Shown: piece after piece, positions 1 through 6,014 of the stretch
Position numbering within the stretch: the first letter of the stretch is position 1
How the letters are laid out: the number at the start of each line of letters is the position of its first letter
Source of the DNA: an uncultured Clostridia bacterium
Lineage (GTDB): Bacteria; Bacillota; Clostridia; RUG12999
Direction of reading: 5' to 3'
NCBI GenBank assembly: GCA_938005345.1
Contig: CALLNG010000425.1
Span: 1-6,129, forward strand
DNA: 6,129 nt
Program-made: the position numbers and the translations under genes
The notes under the pieces: generated by a model
What the model was told of the DNA's origin: nothing
Databases searched by the model: none
What the model saw: only the letters and a program-made list of their open reading frames with translations

Positions 1-320
1 AATTCGAATGAAAGTTTACCAAAAAAAGTGCCTGCCGTTTCCTCGTTATCCATTGCATCCACAGTAAAAGACCGGGCCCTGTCATAATTAAATTTTACGG
101 TTTCATTTGTCAGTGTCACATCACCAGCAACATAACCATTCGCACGGCTATAATCTGCCAGTCCGTCCATAGAAATTTTGGGAATAACAATTTCATTTGC
201 ATTTGCTCCCATCCGAACAAATCGGCTGTCACTATCCAGCACGGATGATACAGAAGCCATTTGATAAACCTCGTCTAAATTGTCTATGTACCTTTTGAAT
301 AATGTAATTGCGTTTGCCAT
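1..320 (-). CDS. Major capsid protein, N-terminal 106 residues (runs off the left edge)
   Basis: The frame begins at an ATG (318-320) and stays open to the window edge, giving 106 codons plus two bases; the C-terminal part is outside. The protein starts MANAITLFKRYIDNLDEV. It carries a stretch typical of HK97-fold capsid proteins of Firmicutes phages: IVIPKISMDGLADYSR at about residues 45-60, followed by a strand-rich segment ending FTVDAMDNEETAG at about residues 85-97. It would form the hexamers and pentamers of the phage shell. A strong ribosome site, AAAGGAG (330-336), lies nine bases upstream and almost touches the scaffold stop codon, so the two genes are probably on one transcript. The position right behind a scaffold gene is the standard one for this protein. 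Confidence rests on context plus the recognisable N-terminus. Confidence 0.85.
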   Translation of the reverse strand, partial: MANAITLFKRYIDNLDEVYQMASVSSVLDSDSRFVRMGANANEIVIPKISMDGLADYSRANGYVAGDVTLTNETVKFNYDRARSFTVDAMDNEETAGTFFGKLSFE

Positions 321-339
321 TTATTCTCGCTCCTTTTTT

Positions 340-897
340 TTATTTTGCAGGAAGACCCATAATAGCTCGCACATCGGCATCAGAAATTGATTTCATTTCC
401 ACATTCCCCATCCCAGTCATATCTGCTGGGGGATTGGGATTGGCAAAAATGCCGTCTTTGTCTTTGGTCAAAGACTCAAACAGCTCCGCATACCCTTTGC
501 CTTTGTTCTCCGGTTTGGCAATTTCCGATTTCATGTCTTCGATTAGCCCTTTTTTCACATACTCCGATGTGAATTGTTTATCGCCAAACACAGATACAAT
601 GGCCTCTGTCAATTCTGCGTCCGCCTTTGCCGCCTTGTCTGCCTCTTCCCGCTGTTTCACTTTGTCCTGCAACTGCTCAAACTTCTGTTTCCATTCATCC
701 GCAGCGGCCCCGCTGTCTTTTAAGCCTTGCAATTCCTCTGTCATATCGGAAACCGTTTGTTTGGCAGCGCCTAGTTCCTGTTTGATGGATTCCATCTTTG
801 CTTGTTCCCGTTGAATCGCCTTGCCATATTCCGCCATGATTTTGTCCATGTCCTCTTTGGCTAGGCTTTCAAACTGTTCTAAAAATTTTCTGTCCAT
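340..897 (-). CDS. Head scaffolding protein, phage GP20 family
   Basis: A 185-residue, highly charged, mostly helical protein. Residues about 10-95 are a long K/E/Q-rich coiled-coil region; a shorter helical part follows (about 95-145), and the tail contains NPNPPADMTGMG and ends MGLPAK. This is the pattern of the Phage_GP20 minor structural/scaffold family, which chaperones capsid subunits into proheads and is then lost. A frame opening at TTG (915) gives 191 residues, but that codon lies in the ribosome-binding sequence itself; the ATG at 897, eight bases behind AAGGAGG, is the sound start. The gene lies directly before the major capsid gene (19-base gap). No prohead protease is fused to it or encoded next to it in this window. 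Confidence 0.88.
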   Translation of the reverse strand: MDRKFLEQFESLAKEDMDKIMAEYGKAIQREQAKMESIKQELGAAKQTVSDMTEELQGLKDSGAAADEWKQKFEQLQDKVKQREEADKAAKADAELTEAIVSVFGDKQFTSEYVKKGLIEDMKSEIAKPENKGKGYAELFESLTKDKDGIFANPNPPADMTGMGNVEMKSISDADVRAIMGLPAK

Positions 898-993
898 TGT
901 GTCTTCCTCCTTCAATCGGCTACGTGTTTTTAACGCGGCTATTCCCGCGCACCTTGACTGTTTAACGCCTTATCATCTGGCGGATTTGGGTAT
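898..993 (-). promoter_or_regulatory. Scaffold-gene leader with two small hairpins
   Basis: This is the untranslated stretch between the second terminator and the scaffold start. On the minus strand it can fold a CGCC/GGCG hairpin (966-969 with 979-982, nine-base loop). Nearer the gene is a CGCGG/CCGCG hairpin with loop GAATAG (945-949 with 934-938). The sequence TAGCCG occurs twice, once in the loop and 3' arm of the second hairpin and once just before the ribosome site, so an alternative pairing is conceivable. From memory, candidate structured RNAs have been reported upstream of phage GP20 genes; I cannot tell whether this is one. No convincing gene lies here: the open frame crossing 939-1127 runs through both terminators and lacks a usable start. 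Confidence 0.4.
906..912 (-). promoter_or_regulatory. Ribosome-binding site that fixes the scaffold start
   Basis: A full-consensus AAGGAGG stands eight bases before the ATG at 897. The longer reading of the scaffold gene would start at a TTG (913-915) immediately before this motif and so translate through it. This argues for the 185-residue form. Confidence 0.85.
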
Positions 994-1023
994 AAAAAAG
1001 CACCTATGCAGTGCATAAGTGCT
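994..1023 (-). terminator. Intrinsic terminator 2 (before the scaffold gene)
   Basis: Transcribed leftwards, AGCACTTATGC and GCATAGGTGCT (999-1023) form an 11-base-pair stem including one G-U pair, with a three-base loop. The stem is followed directly by a run of six T. It is the strongest hairpin in the window. It lies in the path of transcription into scaffold and capsid genes, so it must be passed, by read-through, antitermination or attenuation. A shorter alternative hairpin, GCAC/GTGC around TGCATAG, uses the same 3' arm and resembles terminator 1. Confidence 0.75.
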
Positions 1024-1045
1024 AAGGGGGTATGCGTCTCATCAT
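1022..1045 (-). CDS. Possible seven-residue leader peptide (MMRRIPP)
   Basis: AGGAGG (1052-1057) is followed after six bases by ATGATG and then AGA CGC ATA CCC CCT TAG, encoding MMRRIPP. The stop codon overlaps the first bases of the 5' arm of terminator 2. The spacing is ideal, and no longer gene uses this ribosome site in a sensible way. Two prolines just before a stop codon are known to slow translation termination, so a ribosome pausing here would cover the 5' arm of the terminator. The layout is that of a leader peptide in an attenuator. This is inference from layout: the peptide is too short for codon statistics, and the frame could be chance. Confidence 0.35.
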   Translation of the reverse strand: MMRRIPP

Positions 1046-1067
1046 TAGGCACCTCCTGTGTGACCTG

Positions 1068-1073
1068 ATTATA
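1068..1073 (-). promoter_or_regulatory. Possible -10 element before the leader peptide
   Basis: A perfect TATAAT on the minus strand, in an AT-rich context, lies about ten bases before the AGGAGG of the seven-codon frame. No good -35 hexamer stands 16-18 bases upstream, and there is no TG extension. If used, it would start a transcript almost at the leader peptide and lead straight into terminator 2. Weak on its own. Confidence 0.22.
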
Positions 1074-1098
1074 TTTAACTTGAATGTGAAAAGGGCAT

Positions 1099-1120
1099 AA
1101 AAATAGCACCCTATGGGTGC
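1099..1120 (-). terminator. Intrinsic terminator 1 (end of the small-gene cassette)
   Basis: On the minus strand GCACCCATAGGGTGC (1106-1120) folds into a perfect six-base-pair stem with a three-base loop, followed by TATTTTTAT. It starts eight bases after the stop codon of the 43-residue membrane peptide, where a terminator for the cassette would be expected. Confidence 0.65.
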
Positions 1121-1128
1121 AAAACATA

Positions 1129-1260
1129 TCAATGCCATCTTATTATCGTAACTACTATCGCGGCAATTACTATCACAATATACACTATAAGTAAAATAAC
1201 ATCCTTTATCACCTGATATTGCAAAAACAAATCCAGCATATTCCACCATTCTTTTGGCAT
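1129..1260 (-). CDS. 43-residue single-pass membrane peptide
   Basis: An ATG (1258-1260) opens a 43-codon frame ending in TGA. AAGGCGG, one base away from the ideal ribosome site, stands seven bases upstream. The peptide begins MPKEWWNMLDLFLQYQVIKD, and residues about 21-40 form an unbroken I/V/L/A membrane helix before a short end, RWH. It is too regular to be chance. Function unknown. It is not an obvious holin: no second helix and no charged tail. Position behind the candidate immunity gene, 33 bases away, and before a terminator suggests it belongs to that cassette; it might be a second immunity or membrane-exclusion factor, or a head-associated peptide. The 75-residue frame at 1022-1249 in another register is a shadow of this gene. 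Confidence 0.6.
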   Translation of the reverse strand: MPKEWWNMLDLFLQYQVIKDVILLIVYIVIVIAAIVVTIIRWH

Positions 1261-1293
1261 AAATATACCGCCTTACCCTATGGCATGGCAGTA

Positions 1294-1533
1294 TTACAGT
1301 ATATCAGCGAATAACTTTTCTAACGTTTTATTCTCATCATCCTTCACAATCTCCCATCTTCCGCCTTTAGAACTTCCATCAAGGGGGCGCGGATTAATAG
1401 CAGAATAAAGATAATCTTCTCCGCTGTCGTCAACCACTCTCAGCATTCCATTTTCAATTCCAATGCATTCATATATTTTCTTGTCTGTTAAGCTAACAGC
1501 ACCAAAACTTTCACCAATATATTTCACTTTCAT
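1294..1533 (-). CDS. Small acidic protein, candidate immunity partner of the MuF toxin tip
   Basis: A 79-residue protein, MKVKYIGESFGAVSLTDKKI at its start, with the central motif DDSGEDYLY (residues 35-43) and LDGSSKGGRWEIV (about 51-63). Short alternating strands with glycine turns suggest a small SH3-like beta barrel. I recognise the type (small KVYE/DDSGEDYLY proteins common in Firmicutes, often behind phage or toxin genes) but no fixed name. It starts four bases inside the upstream gene (ATGA overlap), with AAGGA just before it, so it is translationally coupled to the toxin-tipped MuF protein. An immediately overlapping small acidic gene behind a toxin domain is the usual position for an immunity protein; that role is inferred. 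A minor virion protein is the alternative. Confidence 0.75.
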   Translation of the reverse strand: MKVKYIGESFGAVSLTDKKIYECIGIENGMLRVVDDSGEDYLYSAINPRPLDGSSKGGRWEIVKDDENKTLEKLFADIL

Positions 1534-3065
1534 TTTTCCTTATATCCTTTCAATTTTGCTTCATATTGAACTCCATTATTTTCGTACCAATGTATTTCAT
1601 ATTTTCCGTATTTGCTTTCTGAAACACCTGTCTTTTTTTGCCATCCAGATTGCACAATATCATAATATGATGATAATCGTGGGACTTCTCGCAATTTAGT
1701 TGATGTTCCTTTACCAGCAATTATATGAACATCGGTTATGGCTGCCTCTGATGGGATAATGCCCTGTTTGCGTTTGTTTTTATATATTATATCATAATTA
1801 ATTTTTCTTTGCAACGTGGTATCGCTAGTCTTTGCAACTTTCGGCAATTCTTTTACTTTCACGCTTCTAAATCCCGCCACCCGCGCCCGCTCCATTTTGG
1901 TTGGCAGCCCGGTAGCTTTGGAGAATTTGGCATATTTACTGGTGAGCAAGTTTATTTTTTCCTGCGCTTCCCGCCGTAAACCGTCATCGCCTGCCGCCTT
2001 TGCCATGTTTGCTAAATCCTTTTGTTTCCGCATGGCGGTTTCCAGCTGCCTTTGTACTTGCGTGGCCTCGTATTTTGTATAGGTTTTGCCCTCAAAGTCT
2101 ACTGTTTTCTTATCCTCGGCCTTTCGTTTGGCAAGCTGCTTTTCACTGTAGGCCGGGCTGGATACGCCTAGGACAATACTAAACTTAAAATGCAGACACC
2201 CATAATCCTCCAGCAGCCTTTCCACTTCGGAAAACGGCGGATAATATTTACCATTTACCCTTCTACCTTTGCCAACCGCATATTGCCGCCCGCCCATTTC
2301 TTCATGGGATGGCCTGGGGTTGGAGTGGTAGCTGATTTCATACCCATCCGCCCCAAATTCCTTGCCAATGCGGTCCGCTGTGTTTTGATTGCACTGTTTC
2401 ACACCCCACAGCACATTTTGCCTCACTGCGCTGTCTAACCGCCGCGAATATCCCGTGGCATAGTCCGCTGTTCGGATACCGCTATTTGTCATGGCCTTGA
2501 GTATCTGGCGCACTGCGCTTTGGTAATCTTCCGCGCCAAGCTGTACCTTTGTTACTGCATAATCCACAATCTTTGTGTACGTTTCGGATAGCGAAGTCGC
2601 AACCTTGTTTTTGTTGTTTTCAAAGAGTGGTGCAATGCTTTTGCCGTCTTTTGCAAAAACCGCAAATGCCGTGTGCTGTGTCAAGTTTTTGTATTCCTTT
2701 ACCGTCTGTTTCGCCAAAGATTTTACATAGTTTTGCAGCTTCTTATTTTTGGAATAAGGGATGAACGGCTTATCTTTGGCTTTATAAAACGGCTCGGAAT
2801 AATCATAGTTTTCTTTTGCCACGATATCAAATATGTCATAAATCTCTTTGATATTTTTACCGCTTGCCTCGGCCAAGCCCTTTGTGATTTTATCCAAGTC
2901 TGCGCCATAGTCATACATGCGTTGCAATTTATGTACGTCAGTCGGCCTTAATTCCCCTATTTTTTGCAGCACCTTCCCAATGCTTGCCAGATATTCCGAA
3001 TTAATAGCCTGTAACCGTTCATAAATGCGTTCTGGAAGTGCATTGATTTGATTTTCATTCAGCAT
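1530..3065 (-). CDS. MuF-type minor capsid protein with C-terminal toxin-like domain
   Basis: A 511-residue protein in three parts. Residues 1-200 are helical and portal-proximal. Residues about 200-305 hold the minor capsid 2/MuF core: GADGYEISYHSNPRPSHEE (238-256), GGRQYAVGKG (258-267) and FSIVLGVSSPAY (295-306). A K/R/E/Q-rich helical linker (330-395, YEATQVQRQLETAMRKQKD onwards) ends MERARVAGFR. Such proteins lie inside the head and help DNA ejection. Residues ~402-511 form a separate domain with DVHIIAGKGTSTKLR (444-459), GWQKK (474-478) and EIHWYENNGVQYEAKLK (490-506). Conserved H447, R459, W475, H492 and K/E residues suggest a small nuclease of the barnase/EndoU/ColicinE5-D/RelE kind seen at the ends of phage MuF proteins; this is inference. 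The gene starts two bases after the portal stop with only a weak ribosome site. In the usual GCRH-like motif this protein has GCLH (289-292). Confidence 0.85.
   Translation of the reverse strand: MLNENQINALPERIYERLQAINSEYLASIGKVLQKIGELRPTDVHKLQRMYDYGADLDKITKGLAEASGKNIKEIYDIFDIVAKENYDYSEPFYKAKDKPFIPYSKNKKLQNYVKSLAKQTVKEYKNLTQHTAFAVFAKDGKSIAPLFENNKNKVATSLSETYTKIVDYAVTKVQLGAEDYQSAVRQILKAMTNSGIRTADYATGYSRRLDSAVRQNVLWGVKQCNQNTADRIGKEFGADGYEISYHSNPRPSHEEMGGRQYAVGKGRRVNGKYYPPFSEVERLLEDYGCLHFKFSIVLGVSSPAYSEKQLAKRKAEDKKTVDFEGKTYTKYEATQVQRQLETAMRKQKDLANMAKAAGDDGLRREAQEKINLLTSKYAKFSKATGLPTKMERARVAGFRSVKVKELPKVAKTSDTTLQRKINYDIIYKNKRKQGIIPSEAAITDVHIIAGKGTSTKLREVPRLSSYYDIVQSGWQKKTGVSESKYGKYEIHWYENNGVQYEAKLKGYKEK
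1786..1814 (-). promoter_or_regulatory. Candidate internal promoter inside the toxin-tip coding region
   Basis: On the minus strand: TTGCAA (1809-1814, four of six matches to TTGACA), a 17-base spacer, then TATAAT (1786-1791) with TG one base before it, giving an extended -10. Expected start near 1779. The following RNA contains no in-frame ATG for the toxin tip, so the first well-placed start is that of the 79-residue gene at 1533. It would let the candidate immunity gene be made without the late operon. The surrounding DNA is AT-rich, so a chance match is possible. Confidence 0.45.
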
Positions 3066-3067
3066 GT

Positions 3068-4381
3068 TTACTCACTCATTCCAAGCACTGTTTGCATGTC
3101 CGGCTCTGATTCTTCGATTTCATCAATCACCTTTTGCGCTTCGTCCAGCGTTTCACCCGTCTGCCATGCACGCAGTTCCGCCTTTTTACGAATGCCAAGT
3201 GACTTCCCGTCTTTCAGCTGTGCCCACGTTTCAGAAGAGCTTTCTATTAGGCTTGTAGACCAGTCAAAGGTGGCCACATATTTCCCAGGCGGTGTCAAAT
3301 TATAATAATTCGCCAAAATGTCGCAGGAATACAAATAGTCATTGATTCCTTTTTCAACCGCTTTGCGGATATCACAAACTAGGGCATAGGTATTGTAAAT
3401 TGCGGCCTTGATTTCCGTTGCCGTGGCCCCTCTCGTTTCCGGCGTTGTGAGAATACCTTTGCTTGTGCCAACCTGTTTTTCCAGCAATTCAAAAAGCTGT
3501 GTGAGTCGGTTATAATAGCTGCTTTCCCGGATTGCTGGGTCAAAGATATTAAATACATTCTCTTTGCCATCGCCTTTGCCTATCCAAAACAATTTACTGG
3601 TTATTTTGCGCTCCCCGGTTTTGGGGTCAAAATCGAACATGCGTTCATCCATCTGCACACGCACTTGTTTCAGTGCAAATTCCTCTTTGATTTGAACCAG
3701 GCACTCTTCGATTTCCTCTATGATTTTCTTACAACCGAATGTAATGGGCACGCCATAGTCATTGCCGCTGCGCCTATTGTCAACCGGGGACTTGATAAAC
3801 CCAAACAGTACACGGTCTACGTTGGATATGGATAGGTCTTGTATATTTTCCCATTCCTCTACCATCGCCGGGCTTCCTGTGGACGTTGTAACCCGGTTAG
3901 TGATATGCAGCGTATTGTTTTCCACATCATAATTAGTAAAGCGGCAATACGCAACATTATTTTGCACTATCACATCCGCTAATACCGTTGCGCTGGTTAT
4001 TCGTTCCCCATTTTTCTTATGGATGCACAGGCGGTCTTGCGCCACAATATCGTATAAAATCTCGCCATTTTTCACATAGGGTACAATCAGGCAGCCGCCA
4101 GTCCCTAAAGCCATAGATACCATCTTTTTTACTTTTCCCCAAACATTACTAGCCAAAGTGCCTAGTAGCTCCGCGCGCTTGTTGTCCGGCGGCACTTGTA
4201 CATCGCTGTCCGCTGTTGCCAATGTCGCCAGTTGGTTTGAAAAAATCGCATTGAAATTGATTTTACTAATATCCAAATATTCTCCCGCAAATTCCTGATT
4301 CAAATGGATTTGCGCGTCCGCCGTTGCACTTTTCTTAATGCCAAACAACCGTTTAATCCAGTCCCATATCTGATAAAACAT
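3068..4381 (-). CDS. Portal protein, SPP1 gp6-like
   Basis: A 437-residue protein with the layout of SPP1-type portals: an amphipathic start (MFYQIWDWIKRLFGIKK), a wing domain of strands (about 90-200; MALGTGGCLIVPYV at 90-102), the stem motif SGNDYGVPITFGCKKIIEEI (205-224), a helical clip/crown part with RGATATEIKAAIYNTYALV (317-335) and a very acidic tail (DEIEESEPDMQ). Twelve copies form the ring at the head vertex through which terminase pumps DNA and to which the tail attaches. It is somewhat shorter than SPP1 gp6 (about 500 residues) but complete. Its start lies 29 bases inside the terminase large-subunit gene, with GGTG as a modest ribosome site, so expression is likely coupled to terminase translation. 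Confidence 0.92.
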   Translation of the reverse strand: MFYQIWDWIKRLFGIKKSATADAQIHLNQEFAGEYLDISKINFNAIFSNQLATLATADSDVQVPPDNKRAELLGTLASNVWGKVKKMVSMALGTGGCLIVPYVKNGEILYDIVAQDRLCIHKKNGERITSATVLADVIVQNNVAYCRFTNYDVENNTLHITNRVTTSTGSPAMVEEWENIQDLSISNVDRVLFGFIKSPVDNRRSGNDYGVPITFGCKKIIEEIEECLVQIKEEFALKQVRVQMDERMFDFDPKTGERKITSKLFWIGKGDGKENVFNIFDPAIRESSYYNRLTQLFELLEKQVGTSKGILTTPETRGATATEIKAAIYNTYALVCDIRKAVEKGINDYLYSCDILANYYNLTPPGKYVATFDWSTSLIESSSETWAQLKDGKSLGIRKKAELRAWQTGETLDEAQKVIDEIEESEPDMQTVLGMSE

Positions 4382-5603
4382 ATAAATTCACCAGCCTATC
4401 CATTTCATATTCAAAACTATATTCCGCCGCGTCTATCACGTCATTATTAAAGGTTCCATTATCCAGCCGTGTATCAACCATTTTCTTATCGTCCCATGTT
4501 GCGTCACTCAAAGCCTTTACCAGTTCATCCGTTTCCCCTTCTACAAACAGTGCGCGTCCCGTTGCCAATAAAATGTTAAGGCACCGGATCCGGTCATTGA
4601 TTGGGCTTTTTATGGCATTATACATAGAAAACCTTGTTTTTCTAGATATTGAGTTGATAAGGACTTGTTCCGCATTGTCCGCGTATACATCAAAATAAAT
4701 GCCCAAATCCTTGTAGCACTCCTCGAAAACCACGTTACACCAGTTAATCAATTCATCTGCGTCCGTGCCCGTGGCTTTTTTACACCGCGCTTTTAGAAAA
4801 TATAGCTTACCATCCGTCCCTATCCCACTGCATACAATAGCATGTTTTGATTTGTTCCCGCCAAAATCTAGCCCAACATAAGCCCGCCGGATATCCGGCA
4901 CATCTTTTTTGTTAATCAAGTATTTTTTCGGATTATCTGCTAGGATTTTATAGATAAGCCCTTCCGCCGTCACCCATTTCCCTAAAATAAACCTATCATA
5001 GAACACCCCTGTATTTTCGGCCTTGATTTGTTTGACAAACTCCGGTTCTAACGTTGTATTGTCATCAATTAAAAATTTCATGTCCAGCAGGCTTAGTTTA
5101 TCCTTCCGGTCAATATATTTCATTTTTAGCCAATGTGTAGGCGCGTCTGGGTTTGTGGTTCCAATTAGCTTTGCGCCTGGCTCCGAAAGGCGGTATAGCA
5201 GCATGACAAAGAAATCTTCTGTAAATAAAGTCAATTCATCACAGTAGGCCCCCTGCAAAGTCATGCCACGGATTTTACTTTCTGCCCGGACGTCGTTTAC
5301 CCCTTCCAGATAAACCCGGCGCCCAAAGAGCCATCCTTCCTTATTCCCAGTGGAATATTGAAAGTTTTTACTACCAACCAATTCCTCCAACAAATCCAGG
5401 CAGTTCCGTTTCAAAGAAGCCAGCGTTTTCGCTACCATCAAATAAGCTTTATCGGCAGGGGAAGACGCTACCCAAAACGCCCATAGTACTAGGCTTATCC
5501 ATGTTTTTCCACTCCGCACGCTGCCATGCAGAATATTAATTCTCTTGAGCCCGCCATTTTTGAAAATCCGCAGCAGTTCCTTTTGCTTTTCTGTAAAAAT
5601 CAT
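4353..5603 (-). CDS. terL: Terminase large subunit (packaging ATPase and nuclease), PBSX family
   Basis: A 416-residue motor protein that docks on the portal, packs DNA with ATP and cuts concatemers. The ATPase half shows Walker A GSVRSGKT (27-34), Walker B LQGAYCDE (116-123, D122 and catalytic E123) and the coupling motif GTTNPDAPTHW (148-158). The RNase H-like nuclease half shows YVGLDFGGNKSKHA (242-255, D246), DVYADNAEQVLI (305-316, D309) and NNDVIDAAEYS (386-396, D388/D391), so all expected acidic metal ligands are present. Length is normal for the family. The start codon overlaps the small-subunit stop (ATGA). It is intact and shows no sign of decay, which suggests a functional prophage or phage. 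Confidence 0.96.
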   Translation of the reverse strand: MIFTEKQKELLRIFKNGGLKRINILHGSVRSGKTWISLVLWAFWVASSPADKAYLMVAKTLASLKRNCLDLLEELVGSKNFQYSTGNKEGWLFGRRVYLEGVNDVRAESKIRGMTLQGAYCDELTLFTEDFFVMLLYRLSEPGAKLIGTTNPDAPTHWLKMKYIDRKDKLSLLDMKFLIDDNTTLEPEFVKQIKAENTGVFYDRFILGKWVTAEGLIYKILADNPKKYLINKKDVPDIRRAYVGLDFGGNKSKHAIVCSGIGTDGKLYFLKARCKKATGTDADELINWCNVVFEECYKDLGIYFDVYADNAEQVLINSISRKTRFSMYNAIKSPINDRIRCLNILLATGRALFVEGETDELVKALSDATWDDKKMVDTRLDNGTFNNDVIDAAEYSFEYEMDRLVNLYVLSDMGLD

Positions 5604-5995
5604 GCCTTTTTCAGCCCTTCTATCAAATCTCGAATCATGCCGCCGTCATCCATATCCGGCCTATCAAGCCCAAGCATTTTTGAAATTAATTCTAATGCCT
5701 TAATTTTGTCCGCAGGCTTAATACTGTCCGGGTCAATGTCAGCAAACCCTATCATTTTTAGCTGGTTTATAATGTCGTTTCGGCTGATTCTGTTTTCCTC
5801 TGCCGCTGCTGCCCGTAGTTGCTCCAACCTTGCCAAAACCTTCTCATCTTTTGCAAAAGTGGAAGCCTTACTGTCCACAACAGAATCCTTCCATCTCTCG
5901 GCAGAAGGATAGGCCGCCCGATATGCACGCCTTTGGTTGTTTGTTTTGAACAGTTCATTACAGAAAATTTCTATGCGCTGCTCCCGTTTATTCAT
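5600..5995 (-). CDS. terS: Terminase small subunit (DNA recognition)
   Basis: A 131-residue protein of the Terminase_2 type. Residues about 5-35 contain a helix-turn-helix-like segment (FCNELFKTNNQRRAYRAAYP, 11-30), the part that binds the packaging site in this family. A helical, alanine-rich oligomerisation region follows (about 45-110; KALELISKMLGLDRPD at 99-114 is a frequent motif), and the short C-terminal helix IRDLIEGLKKA probably contacts the large subunit. The chosen ATG is preceded by GGTGAT five bases upstream. It overlaps the large-subunit gene by four bases and is the first gene of the head module after a terminator. Confidence 0.9.
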   Translation of the reverse strand: MNKREQRIEIFCNELFKTNNQRRAYRAAYPSAERWKDSVVDSKASTFAKDEKVLARLEQLRAAAAEENRISRNDIINQLKMIGFADIDPDSIKPADKIKALELISKMLGLDRPDMDDGGMIRDLIEGLKKA

Positions 5996-6014
5996 TTTCC
6001 ATCACCACTATTGT

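Larger units (their letters stand above)
988..1120 (-). repeat. Two diverged copies of a terminator unit
   Basis: The segments 1093-1120 and 988-1014 align over their whole length, about 24 identical bases with a few single-base gaps and mismatches. Both have the form GGGyATAAAAA, then AGCACC, TATG and GTGC (plus-strand reading). The likeness covers hairpin arms, T-tract and the bases beyond, so it is more than two hairpins converging on the same shape. Duplication, or recombination between similar terminators, is the likely origin. Confidence 0.5.
1129..1860. other. AT-rich accessory island
   Basis: Hand counts give about 33 percent G+C over 1501-1860 and roughly 30 percent over 1141-1260, against about 52 percent over 1861-2040, just upstream in the same gene. 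The interval between (1321-1440) is intermediate, about 43 percent. The step near 1860 falls at residue ~402 of the MuF protein, exactly between the conserved capsid part and the toxin-like tip. This fits transfer of tip and small genes as one cassette. Confidence 0.55.

Noticed and set aside
308..814. 168-codon open frame on the plus strand
   Set aside because: It lies antisense over the scaffold gene, is serine/cysteine-rich as expected from the reverse of a K/E/A-rich coiled coil, and resembles no protein I know.
939..1127. 62-codon minus-strand frame
   Set aside because: It crosses both terminator hairpins. Its only ribosome-site-linked start would be a GTG overlapping AGGAGG, which is too close to be used.
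1022..1249. 75-codon minus-strand frame ending in MMRRIPP
   Set aside because: Its upstream part is the membrane-peptide gene in another register, rich in C/Y/N without pattern, and has no ribosome site. Only its last seven codons have one.
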